Shown here piece by piece: positions 30,811 through 43,375 of a stretch of 64,000 nucleotides of DNA. The notes below the pieces were generated by a model that was not told where the DNA came from, did not search any database, and worked only from the letters and a program-made list of their open reading frames with translations. A program made the position numbers and the translations under genes. The stretch is from Diadema setosum (lineage: Eukaryota; Echinodermata; Echinoidea; Diadematoida; Diadematidae). The stretch lies in assembly GCA_033980235.1 (NCBI GenBank), contig CM067075.1, positions 19,852,844 to 19,916,843 on the forward strand. The letters are read 5' to 3'. How positions within the stretch are numbered: position 1 is the first letter of the stretch; each line of letters begins with the position of its first letter.

Positions 30811-32990
30811 AGTACGGCTCTTTTTTCAGGCCTATATCTTGCTATTAAGATGTAATGCTTAATTGCTCACGTCACTTATGCCACTGTTCCCACTATGGTG
30901 ACAAAACGTCTTTTCTTACGGTTTTTTTTTTTTATAACCAACAAGATGATGTCATAAGTCTTTTTTTTTCCAGCGTAATCTAAAAACGGGAAAAGATTTG
31001 GGTTCTACTGGACGTATGTGATCCAAGTGTCTAAATCTTATTACCTGCTGCCTGAAGTTGTAGAACTCTGAAATTCTTGTATCCAATTGATACAGCTGTG
31101 GACACGTGTCTCACTGTTTTTACAATTGTGATATATATATATATATGTCCCTGGAAGATCGAAAACAATACACCTTCCTCTGTGTTTATACAAGTAGTTT
31201 CCTCTTCAATCGAGGAAGCTGTGGCGTTCTACCGTTCCTTTAACGCCTCGGGTTATCCTTCTTTTTTTAATTTCGCATGTCACTGTGCACAGTAGAGTTG
31301 TTTGCATAACAGTCACATGGTAGGATGGACCTTGTGTATTATCATGAGGATAAACACTATCGAGGAAAAAAAATCGTTTGAATATTGGCAACGATATTTT
31401 ACTGATCTTCTACTCGTGTTTACATATAGGACTGTAATCAACAATGTCGTATCATAGAATATAGCATGCTTGAATGTGCCTTGAAACAGAAATGCAATGC
31501 ATATTGCATCAAATATCATATACACACATGTGCTTCTTTGATGCACGTGTGCCCCCTTATTTAACTGTTTCTGTGTTCGTGCATGTGAAGTATCTGTCAA
31601 ATACGAGTAGTCTTATAAGTATAGGAGAACAATTCATGTGTCTGGAAGTGCGATATTGCGATGTTTTAAAAAAAGAAGAAGAAGGGGAAAAAGATAACAA
31701 GATGAGGAAACGGAGTGGAGGAAACAAGGTTTGTAAGGATAAGTTTTGACGCTCACACGAGTTTATTCATCAGAGTTTTCCTAGATTCAGCCATAGAAAC
31801 GTGGTCCACTTGACGCGTTATGTAGAAAAGAATTGACCCAAACCGGTTCATCTTTTCTGACATCTCCCTTACTCTGTATCTCTGTACCTCTGTATCTAGC
31901 ACACACACATACACACACATAAAAAAAATCAACCCATCTTTGATATCACAAAGTCCCTTCTTCCTGCTAGGGGGTTAATTACTAATACGCACCGAACAGC
32001 TCAAAACAGTGAACCCAGTCGAGAACATGGGACATGTCAGTGGAAATCAGTTGTTTCTTTACTAATTATTTTGAAGGAAGGGGGAAGAGGATAATGCATC
32101 CAATCTAATTTGAAATCATTTAGAGTCACGAAAAGAAGAGTAGTGAAATAATGAAACGCTCAACTTGAAAGAAATAATTGTTGGAGAAAGTCTTTTAATC
32201 AAGGCCTGAGTAATTTGACATAAGTGCAGTAATATAAACCACAAAAGTACACGTCTTTCAATATGTATCTTGATTGTTGACTTTCACGTAATTAGAGCAA
32301 ATCGGCATTTTCTCTTCTTGTCTTCACGTTCGTCTTGTTAGTATTCTCACGTCTTCTTCTTTCTCTTCTTCGTCTTCTCCTGGTTTGATTACGTGATAAT
32401 ATCGGCACACAAACATGACAAAGGACGGATGAACAAACATATTCACAATAAAAGTATGCATCCAAAGAATGAAAACACTCACTTCCATCATTTCTGCAGC
32501 CTATCATTGGCTTGGTCGTGCCTCTTCCAATATTGCAGATGTATATGTATATAAATATTTCTTTTTTTTCTACTCGGCCTCACACTGGCAAAAAAACCCC
32601 AAAACAACAAAACAAAACAAAACAACAACAACGCACACACACAAAGGGATGTCGATGTATGTTACAGCATGTAACCTTTGACCTTTGAAAAGGGGACAAA
32701 ATAAAATCCCCGGTCCTTTATTCTTTTTTTTCAATGTGCGTGTATTATTTGAACATACATTTCATTAACGCAATCGCTCAATACTGCTGAATGATATTAT
32801 TTTACAAGGCTAACCATCAACTCTTCATTCTACTGATCAGTTAGCGACAGCTTGTAAAGTGACATTTGATTACTCTTCACGGCATTGGCCTGTATGGTTA
32901 ATCAAGTTATAAACTAATTTTTATCCATACTTCTACTACACAAGAATGTTGTTCCAGTTTCCCAAATGACCTTTATAACAAAATTCAACT
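30811..32990. other. Unassigned intergenic DNA
   Basis: No supported gene. Short (TA)n at 31130-31146; AC-rich simple sequence at 32590-32645. Confidence 0.35.
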
Positions 32991-32994
32991 ACTG

Positions 32995-33270
32995 ACTTAA
33001 GATCGAGACTCCGGAATCGATGCCCGTCGCGCTTTGGAAAACAACAAAGAGCTTAACGCGGGTCGCTTAGAAAATTCAATGTCGTGGCGACAACGATGTC
33101 CTTCACAGGGGAGATGCTAGGTCGTGCTGCGGAGACGAATCCAGCCCCAGTATACCTGACGCCTTAGGTGGACGGGCCCCGCACACATCGAGGCGTAAAG
33201 CCCTATATAAGTACGGTGTCAGGCTCGACGGCAGACACCCGAGGTGTCTTGACCAGTGAAGGGATAAGCC
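32995..33270 (+). promoter_or_regulatory. GC-rich island with TATA box; promoter or solo LTR
   Basis: An isolated GC-rich segment in AT-rich DNA contains CCCTATATAAGTACGGTGTCAGGCTCGA near 33203-33230, a good TATA context, followed about 25 bp later by GACGGCAGACACC. No matching second copy is in the window and no open frame follows. A solo LTR of an LTR retrotransposon or a host promoter are both possible. Confidence 0.3.
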
Positions 33271-33784
33271 TTCAAACTTACAGTACTTAACAGCTGCCTG
33301 GGAGAATATGTTTTAAAAGAAAATAATTTACTTTCCAGACTATATACATGTATTGGGAAACAACAACACTGTCCCATTACATAATAATATAAAATAACAT
33401 GATAATATAAAATAATAACACGTTTTGTCTTGGGTACAATTTTTGATAAATCACTGTACGTGTATCGCAAACGCACTCAAAAATTGTCTTCTTGAACAAT
33501 TTGAATAACAAATCTATGATTTCACCTGATGTACCTATGAAATACGACCTGAATTTGTAATGTATATTGATTAAACCAAATCTCAAAACATTCTCATTAT
33601 TGCAGATCACTACAAATACACAAAACGGAAAACACAGTAACCTGCAAAAACATACTTTCACATGTTACAATCAACGCTTCAAATTCAACTTGTAAATTCA
33701 CTCCTTTATAGCACACTTGAAAGCTACTTTCATACCGAGCTTGAAATCAAAACAAAAAACAACAACCCAGTATTGACACTCTCA

Positions 33785-33985
33785 AATTATTCGAGGCTTA
33801 TCGTATCTCCATGCCTCTCCTCCGACCACAAATGAGTAAATCACCTCCGAACCAGCTCCAGTGTGCACAGGGCATGACTTTGAGCCAAATAATACTATCA
33901 AGTGCAAGTTGACTTCTGGACAAGCTTTACCCTTGAAATCAGACCATTTTCCACATTGTGAAATTATAATAATAGAAACCTGTAC
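33785..33985 (-). CDS. Possible terminal exon of an unknown gene
   Basis: A minus-strand open segment follows an AG at about 33987 (CTGTGTGTACAG|GTTTCT) and ends at a TGA near 33782. It reads CGKWSDFKGKACPEV, later SKSCPVHTGAGSEV and FVVGGEAWRYDK, with several Cys and Trp. Composition is protein-like but no domain is recognised and no upstream exon was found. It could be a relic. Confidence 0.2.
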
Positions 33986-34051
33986 ACACAGTCTTGCCTT
34001 GGGATACACAAAGGCCAGACACCACTTCATTATCTTTTTTAAAAAAAAAAT

Positions 34052-34340
34052 ACCTACTAAGAGTGGCTTATATTGTGTGTCCTACGTCATACACATTTTA
34101 TGAAACGAATACTACGGAATAATAGTTACAGTCCAAAATGGCTTGAAGTCATACAAGCTGGATAAACTGGACTCACAAAAAATATTCGAAAATATACTTT
34201 TCCCATAAAAAAAATTGCATATCTTGGTCATTTATACAAACAGAAACACAAAGTGTCAAACCTTTGGCATTCCACTGTACACAGAGAATGGAAGTAAAAA
34301 TGATAAGACTTCTAAGACATGAACTTATCAAACAAAACCA
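34052..34340. repeat. Direct duplication D, copy 1
   Basis: About 290 bp matching 34961-35265 in the same order, with about 15% divergence by eye (TAGTTACAGTCCAAAA-TG, GAAGTCATACAAGCTGG, CAGAAACACA-AGTGTCAAACC, CACAGAGAAT). Confidence 0.85.
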
Positions 34341-34960
34341 TCACTACTAGCTACGCGGCGCCTCTGCCCTCTGGTAACATTGACTGCCAATGCGCGTATC
34401 CTCCAACTATCAGTGTGTGCTGAGAACAGCTGTCTTACTCTTGTAAGCATACCCTCCACTTAAGTAAGTAAGTAACTTACGTAACTAAGTAAGTAATGTA
34501 TTCATATTAAAATTGGTTAATGAATAGGGAAGTGCATTCCTGCTTTTTCTCTTACATGAGAGAACACCGGGTGTCAAAAAGAAAGCCCCTTACAATGTAA
34601 TTAACTCCCGAATCTCCTTACTACGAATAACGACATTTTTTTTTTTTTTTGCTTTCGATTTTTTTTTTTGGCAAACTTAATTAAGCATATTGCAGTGTGT
34701 GATGACAAGTATATAATAAATTTCAGTACTAATATTATTGTTAACCCCTGAAGTCATGTATACCATCAGCATCAAGACACTGACAATAGTGTCCTCAGGA
34801 CACGACATAATTATGGATTTAAAAGTGGATTCCATTGTAAGTACCGTCATGGCTTCCTATTTCAAGCCCTTATTGTGCTTTAAGACCGGAATGATACCAC
34901 TTAATTGGTAATGAAGTACAGTAAGAAATCTCTGTCCTATCCTTCGTTAATTTTTTAAAT

Positions 34961-35265
34961 CCCTAGTAAGAGTAGCTTAGGTTGTGTGTTCTACGTCATA
35001 CATATTTTACGAAACAAATACTATAGAATAATAGTTACAGTCCAAAAATGCCTTGAAGTCATACAAGCTGGACAAACTGGACGTACAAAAAATAAATAAA
35101 CAATTCGAAAATACACTTTTCCTGTAAAAAAGAAAAAAAATGCATATCTTGGTAATTCATATATACAGAAACACAGAGTGTCAAACCTTGGGTATTCCAC
35201 TGTGCACAGAGAATAGGCATTGTAAAAAAGATAAGGCTCTTAAGACATAAACTCATTAAACAAAA
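34961..35265. repeat. Direct duplication D, copy 2
   Basis: Second copy of 34052-34340, about 910 bp away. It lies just downstream of the gene 2 3' end and could belong to its 3' UTR. Confidence 0.85.
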
Positions 35266-35339
35266 CAAAACAAAACACTCACATGAATATAAATACACAC
35301 TTTGAAACACTTCAAAAGTTTTTGCTCTCACGCATCTTT

Positions 35340-35746
35340 CAAATGTTATTTACCCTCTGCAAATGAAACAGAAACCCGGCTTTAGAGCTTCAAAAAAGTT
35401 CTAAAATGTGAGTTAGGAATAGAAACAACTAATTTAATATGTAATCACTATCATCAATGTTAAATATTGTTAAATATACACAATGCGAACAATAGTTGTA
35501 ATACATTTTTTTTCTAGAATAAACTATACATTTATGATTTCTTGAGCAAAATATAAAAAAAAATAGTGATATCTCCTAATATTCTAAAGGCTTTAGTGCG
35601 AAATTCCTAAGTGGTACGATGTTTTGTGATACATTTGCCCTACACATATTCATTAAATGTGATAACTCAAACTTCTTTGAATCACTTTACTCCAAATGGT
35701 TAACAACAACCTTTAACACAGACAAAGAAATGCCCGGAAAAATCGT
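35340..35746 (-). other. Presumed gene 2 3' UTR
   Basis: Begins right after the TAA at 35747. It is collinear with 6845-7260. A minus-strand ATTAAA is present near 35435, but the true polyadenylation site cannot be fixed. Confidence 0.45.
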
Positions 35747-35909
35747 TTACTGTGACATAGACTCGTCTTCCACATAACCAGCATTGGTCAAGTCATCTGG
35801 TATGGATGTTTCATTATGGTCACTAAACATCAGCAGCTCGATATCACTCGTCTTCTTCTTCTTGACGTTCCCTGACCTCGGAGTAGAGGACGAGTCATCT
35901 CTGCCTCTC
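35747..35909 (-). CDS. Gene 2 terminal exon: cytosolic tail motif 2 and stop
   Basis: 163 nt from acceptor CCTCCAG| (phase 2) to TAA. It encodes [17 protein letters not shown], then [13 protein letters not shown], a second DxxLL, and the acidic end [10 protein letters not shown]. The KKxTSD(I/L)xLLxF..D pattern repeats that of the previous exon. Confidence 0.85.
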
Positions 35910-38419
35910 CTGGAGGAACAGAGAGATTATGATATTAGGTGAGAAAAATTATCAGTATAACATACCTCTCCTTTCCTCATCATTGGCAGATGAATAGACA
36001 TACGGAAATACGCGAAATCAGTGAGGTTCCACACTACTAATGAATAATGTAATGAATAAGAAGCAAGTTGTGTTAAGAAACATATTGCAATATCTAACAC
36101 TGCAACTGATTGACAAATTCCTGAATTTGACTATCTAACACTACCTTTATTATGTTTGTAATTTTGCATAACAGGAGGCATATTTAAGCATGTTTCAGCG
36201 AATAATGATGCATGCTAACGTGCCGAATGTTTGCAGTACACTCTAAAAACGCAAATGTTGAATCAAAATTTAAAAGGGCCGAGGAGTGACAGCATTTTGA
36301 AGTGTTGCACCCAAATTTTAAGATAGCATTTTAAATGTTGAATCTAGCAGGATAACCAACACTTTGAAAATGTTGTCACTCCTCGGCCCTTTAAAATGCT
36401 AATTCAACATTTGTGTTTTTTGAGTGTAACTCAGGAGAAATGGACTATAGGTGAGATGTATTATATCCAGGGTTTCCTCTTTTGCACGGATCAATCATAC
36501 ATAAACCATACGATTATCAGCTATTCGTTTGTGGTTTCGGCAAAAAGTGAAGTATACTTAATCACTCAGGAAATAAAAACAGAGTTAAAAACAGTCTTCT
36601 CATGACAGTTGTGTATATTTGCTTGAATTACTTATAGAAGTAAATAAATCTCAGGAATGGAGTTTATACTATCACTTTAAGTTTCTGACCTGGTTTTGTC
36701 CGTCTTGTTGTCCGGAAACAGCAGCTGAAGATCGCTCGTCAACTTCCTAGCTTTTCCTTTCCTTACAGTGAGATCATAACTTCCTTTCCTGGACAAACAG
36801 GGGGGGGGGGGTTAGGGGTAGGGGTTATCATTATTATCTTTGAATAATTATCATTACACTAATAAAAAAAAATGAAAGACAGAACTGTGAGTGACAAATT
36901 ATTCACTTTTCCAGCATTATGAAAGAGCACTTCACTAGCCGCTTTCAGAAAGCAGGGGGAATGATTGCTACCCATAACATATTATCAGTATCAAATTGAT
37001 GGAATGTGTAATTTTCAGTCTCCTCATCCAGCGGTTCCATTACCAAAACTTTAAAAAAAATTATAACTTCTGAATTGATTGTCCGATTTTCCTCAGACTT
37101 TCACTGATGTTACAGTGTTCTATTAATGTTGCTGCTTTTACTAAATCCACAATGTTCTTTGGGTTTGTGTTCCCTTTAAAGCCAATGGATAAACGCTGGG
37201 GAGAAGGAATTAAGAGAGGCTTCAGTAATCTCGTGGTTGTCAAATAACTACGAAGATAAGCATTAATTTTATATCTATGATAACCTTGAAATATTACCTT
37301 TGCCTTGCAAAAGCCATGGCAAACATGTTGAGAGTTTTGCCATGAATCCAACGGAATGACGAAATGACGGATTTATCATTGGAACCATTTCATGCATGAT
37401 GGCATAGACCAAACAGGAAGAGTTATGACAATTATTTTAGGTAATACTCGTAATCTCATTAATAGTTAACGACTCATGTCTTTACAACACTTTTACACTG
37501 TGACATCTGCCAGTCAAAACATTCTGAACATGAGAATGTTAGGTCTGCAACCTAGCCTATTGTAATTGATTATTGATTTTTGGTTTTGTTTGATGGAATG
37601 TAATCTCATTTTATCAGTCATCATAACAAACCTTGTTTTTTTCCACATGAATACTACCAGGAAAATGACAGGGATAATGAAGGCAATTATCGCAAGGCCC
37701 GCTACGACGGGAATGAGAGACAGATTCGAATCACGAGAGCTTCCTTGTTGGTCTGTAGAAATTGGGGTGAAGGGGGAAGGATCATATTAGATCATACAGG
37801 ATACTTATTCGGCGCTCACATTACACCGATCTTCTTGACATTCTCAAATCTCTATCATTTTAGGTAGAAGTATACATTACAGAATCCCCTATGTTCAAAC
37901 GTATGAATGTAAAGACCTCTGCACGTGGCGTCAAGCAAAACTACATATCAACACCAAGATAGCTATCATAATCATGTTCAATTCATAATTGTATGTGTGT
38001 CAAATAAAAATCGGACCCAAGATAAGCTATCTATATAATCTTACAGTTTCGCGTCAATAACAATATCATGTACATTAGATGGATAACAGTATAATGATGA
38101 AACACAGTATACCTATCACTTCCTTTTCTTTGCACATTCCGATGGGACACTAAAGTCTTTAGACTGACGTACATTACAACCTCAGTTATTTTGAACACAT
38201 GGTTGGGGCTAATATCACTCGTGAAAAGATCTAAGAGATTCAAATTCCATAACTTTTCTCCTAGATTTCAAGTACATGTAATTAAAAAGAAAAAAGGTTT
38301 TACCATTATTTTTGGTTTTGCTTTATCATTTATTTCTAGTACGCGAGGAAGCTGTACAGTTGTACTTTTTGGTCCTGTGATATTTACATTGCATGCTGAT
38401 GTGCATCTACTGCTACTAT

Positions 38420-38464
<45 letters not shown>

Positions 38465-40526
38465 CACTGCTACTACTACTACTTCTATATGCCACTACTA
38501 CTACTACTACTACAGTTTACACCGGGTAAGTATCAGTAACTTGCTTTAACGGCAATAAAAATAACAATTTCCAGAAATCTGAGGAACCATAATAATTGTA
38601 CTTACACTGACAGTCCATGGAATTCTGCGAGCCTTCAGTCAGGGTCACGTGTCCGGGCGGACAAGCAATACACTCTTCTTCTTGGTGAAGCAGTCTGTCC
38701 TGGTAGGTGTGGAGCGGACACGCCTGGCAGGATGGGCGGGGAGAATCCGTGGGGTGTAGGTACATTCCTTGACTGCACGCAACTAAATATTTGCATAGAA
38801 AGCACATTAAAACATTATCTTATTTATATATTATCTATAGGTAGTATTTTTGCTGTCCTCAGTATCCACCTGTCCCACGATCGGTTCTGAACGCAACCCT
38901 CTTGAGTTTCACAGATGTAGGTCACTTCAAAACTGACAGTGGAACTGACTTGGATATTTTGGTTTAAATCAAATCTTCAATTTCACTTTCTTATGTAAAA
39001 CGGAATTATTTCAAAATAATGTAGATACCGGTAAGTAAATGAAAGACAGTAAGTTCTCGAAGTTAACATGTAAATATCTCGAAATTATAAAAAAAAACAA
39101 AAACGAGATACATTAAAGTATTGCCATGATCACGGCCGAGTAAAATTGCATGATACCGGTTTGAAAAAAGAGTCCCTAGAAATTAAGTTATTTATCGAGG
39201 AAGCAAACATAGTAAAATTTTTCGAGAGTTTGTATAGAGCGCGCACTCTAAAGTAATTACACTGTACTGAAATATGCAATTATAACGCATTTACACTGAT
39301 CCAAAGTGTCAATATTTATGTACTACATAATATCTTTTTATTGATTCTGTCAATATCTTCAGGTTAACATACTGTTGTGCACTCTGGATCTCTCTTATGC
39401 TCAGGAAAACCAAAAAATAAAATAAATTAAATGAAAATCTGACATTAACTAGAAGATGAAAGAACAAAATTGTTTTTAACTAACTGATCGAAATACTTTC
39501 AATTCCAGTAAACTTAAGGAACGAAAACCACTTAATATTTTACTCGTATATTCCCTAAGGGTTGACGACTAGAAAAAGTTAGCCGCTGTTGGAAATTCGC
39601 AGGCGGTAGTCAACTTTTTGTTACCTTGAATTTGAAAGGTATATGTCGATTCGGTGTGTACCTATCTCTGCATTCAGTCTGGAGTCAAAAAACAAAAAGC
39701 TCTGATAAATGAAATGGTCAGATCAGTAAAACACATCAGTAAAGTGACTTGTCTCACCAACACAGTCAGTGACGTCTTCCGAACCAGACTGAAGAGTGAC
39801 GTAACCCTCGGGACAACCAGTGCAACGTGCTTGCCCCGTCTCGTTCTGGTACGTGTTCTGGGGACAGGGTCGGCAAGGTGCAGCGTCATCTAACGTCGGA
39901 TTCTTTATGTCATGATACATTCCCTTAGGGCAAGCCACTTTTTGGTAAAAATAAGAAAACATGAAAAAAAAAATGAGGACAACCTCAAATATAGTACTGA
40001 TATGGAATACGTGGCGTAGTTTTTTCTTTAAAAAAATGTTATTTGAATTTATGTCAAAATACTATCGGTCAAATATTCTTATTCTTTTTATTATTCTTGT
40101 CCTTTTTCCAATTATTCTTCCTGTCAGATAATCGTAACTGTCATTTTCATCATTGCTGTCGTGATTATACAATTTGCTATCACTGATTCTGTTGATATAC
40201 ACGTTTGTTACCAATATTCGATGCATAAGGTATTATCTTAAAATACTTTAAAAGACAAAGTGAAAGTTCACATGTAGTGAATACTTATGAAATATTCGTA
40301 CTAATGCAATCGGATGACTTTGATGACGAGAAATCGATGGTAATCATGCCGTCTGGGCAGGGAGAACACTCCGTCTGACCCTCTTCATCCTGATAAGAGT
40401 TTGGTAGGCAAGGAACACAGTAGCTCCGCGTCTCATTCAGCACATACTGGAACGTTCCAATGGGGCACAGAGCTGAGAGAGAAAGAGAGGATGTTGATTG
40501 TAATACACAGCATTTGCACACTATTT

Positions 40527-40560
<34 letters not shown>

Positions 40561-43335
40561 AGAACCCTTGCCATAGATTAAAAAAAATGAATTCCTGAAG
40601 ACAAATTTTGCTCTTATTTTCATGATTTTAGCATGGTTATTTTGTTCTTTAAATAGCAGGATTAATTCAGGTTCAACTGATATGAGATAGCAAGGATAGC
40701 AATAATTACAATTAATAATAGGAAAGTGGTAATAATAAGCTATAAAACAAAAAAATCATAATATCGTTATGGGAGTATTTTGACGTTACGCATGAAATTT
40801 ATCTCCTTTAAACAATTTAATAGATCATGAATTCTTCAAGGCAGAGCTATAAATATTTCGGAAAAGTGGCTTTCTCACTAATGATAAGAGCAGGTGTGCA
40901 GACTAGACTGAAATAATTAATGTTAGCTAATCTCATAATCATCTAGGGAAATGTCTACGCCGTCTGAAAACTAGCTTTGATCTGTTTCACTCCTTTCACT
41001 ATTTTTTGTCCTTACATTGGATTCGTATATTCGATACTGTGTAAGGAATGAAACAAACTTTGTTGCAGACTTTACAATCTTTATGATCAAGAACGCGACT
41101 ACCTGGGAGACAACTTAAAAGCTTGGACATAGGTTTTATAATGAAATTGTCGAAAAGCGTGTGCGTAGGCCCAAAATCAGAACACGTTGCCAATGATGTT
41201 TATACAATGCAGTTTCAGTGGGATATTTACAGCAGCCACCAGCAGCAGTCTCGCCGGAGCCCTCGGGGCAGACGAGCTTGACTCGTCCCGTGACGGCGTC
41301 TGGATCAAGGGCATGCTGTCGCCCATTGATTGTTAATGTCAACGATCCGTTAGCCATGAGTGTGTAGAGAGTTGAGCTCATTCTGTCGTATGTCTGCACA
41401 CCTGTTGACAAAAATTACTGGAAGTGTAAGACGGTTCAACACCATTCTTCTCAAATTATTGACATGATATCTTTTTTTTTTTCACCTTGAAATTTTGTTT
41501 ACTGAATTATTCAGGTACAAAATAATTATCGCATGTAATAAAGAAAATAAAGACAAATAATACAAATTTGACAGGCAGCTACCAAACACCTAAATAATAT
41601 GAATTCGATTACAATTAATACTAGGTACAAAACCTTTAGTTTTTTTTTTAACATATTCGTCTACTTTCTTCGCTTGCTTAAAAATGGACAAAATTGGTTG
41701 AAATGTAATGATTTCTTTCTATTTCTGACATAAAATATGATTTAAAGTAAAAAAAAAAAAAACACATAACCCCGTTGTAACACTTCGGGTTTTCTGTGGA
41801 ACCAAGTATAAAAACACTTCTAGTAATTTGAGTTTGATTCTGTAACATGATATCTTATTTTAACAGTTTGCATCTTTCTATTTCACAGTTTGCATTTTTT
41901 TCATTTCACTTTCTATGTTAAATGGTGGTGCGGATATGCAATAGAAACGAACAATACATACTCTGACTATGGTGTACTTTGATTGTTTCGTGGGGGAAGA
42001 ACAAAGTAAAAAGTTTTCTTTTAGAGTCTGCCCACAAACTTTTCTTTTTCGAAGATTCTTTTAACCCTTACCAGATTCCCCGGATGTTGACGAGAAATTC
42101 TTCTTGGCGACGACAGAAATCTTGATGGGTTCATGTACCACTGCTCGTTTTCTGCGATTGACACAGTTGCTTATCTAATGAGTGTGTGTGAGCGAAAGAG
42201 GGAGATGGGAGAACGAGAGAGAGGTAGAGATGGAGGGAGTATCGTCATATTGTCGTATATAGGCAACTATACATTTACATATATCTCTTTATACGTATAT
42301 ATTTTGTATTATATATATATGTGTGTGTGTGTGTACATATCATTATACACTCAGCAAAAAAAAAAGAAAAGAAGTAGACACTTTTTCAAGTTTATATTTC
42401 TCATAGAATATTTGGTTAAAAGTAAATGTATTATATACCATATTGAAGGTTATGATTGGTTATCAGCCTAGTAGTTCAATAAAATGGGAAACTTTACACA
42501 TGAATGAACACCTTTGTATTTCTCTTCCAAGGCACAAAAGCAAAAAATGCAAAATTGCAAAACGAGTTGTCATTCATGCGCAAATGCTCCTCCATATAAC
42601 AATAAGAACAAAAAACAAATTTAACACAATTAGACACATGAATTGAGTGGCAAAAATGAACCTTTGATCTCTATAATATCTTTGAAGCCCAAATATTAAT
42701 GAAGGCAAAAAATAAGGGAGAAAAATGAAAAACCTTGGGTCAAGCCAAAATTCAAATGAAATAAGAGACGAAGAAAGATCAATAAAAATGGTAGAAATAT
42801 CATTTTGTTTCCAAATTAGAATTGTAAATGATATTTGGTTCTCAAATTTATCTCATGAATCTTTTGACTTCCTTACTAAAAAGAGTAAAATAAAGAAATT
42901 TTGTTTATTTTATCATCTTTATGCCATTACTCCCCATGTCGTTTGAAATTTAAACTGACAACAAATTATCATTTTCCTTCTTTAGTTTCCCATTTTGTTT
43001 CTGTTTGAGGTTATAAAGAGATAAAGAGAACAAAAACTTGTTTATGCTATTTCATTTATGTCTCTCATTGTTTTAAAATTGCTTTTTTTGTCATTGTTAT
43101 CTTGAAGGGAATTACCAAATGAAAGACAACTTGTCAAATTTTGCAATTTTTACTTTTGTGTCTTGGCGGGGAAAAATGAATGTGTTCACTCATGCGTAAA
43201 ATTTCCTTTTGTATTAACCTACTAACTTGATAGCCAATCAAATTACCTTTAATATGGTATATGATACATTGATTTTCATCAAAATCTTCTATAAAAATAT
43301 GAAAAAAGTGTTTACATTCTTTCTTTTTTTGCTGA

Positions 43336-43375
<40 letters not shown>

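Noticed and set aside
37061..37351. 96-codon minus-strand frame in a gene 2 intron
   Set aside because: It overlaps a probable dispersed repeat, is not bounded by splice sites and would break the gene 2 frame.
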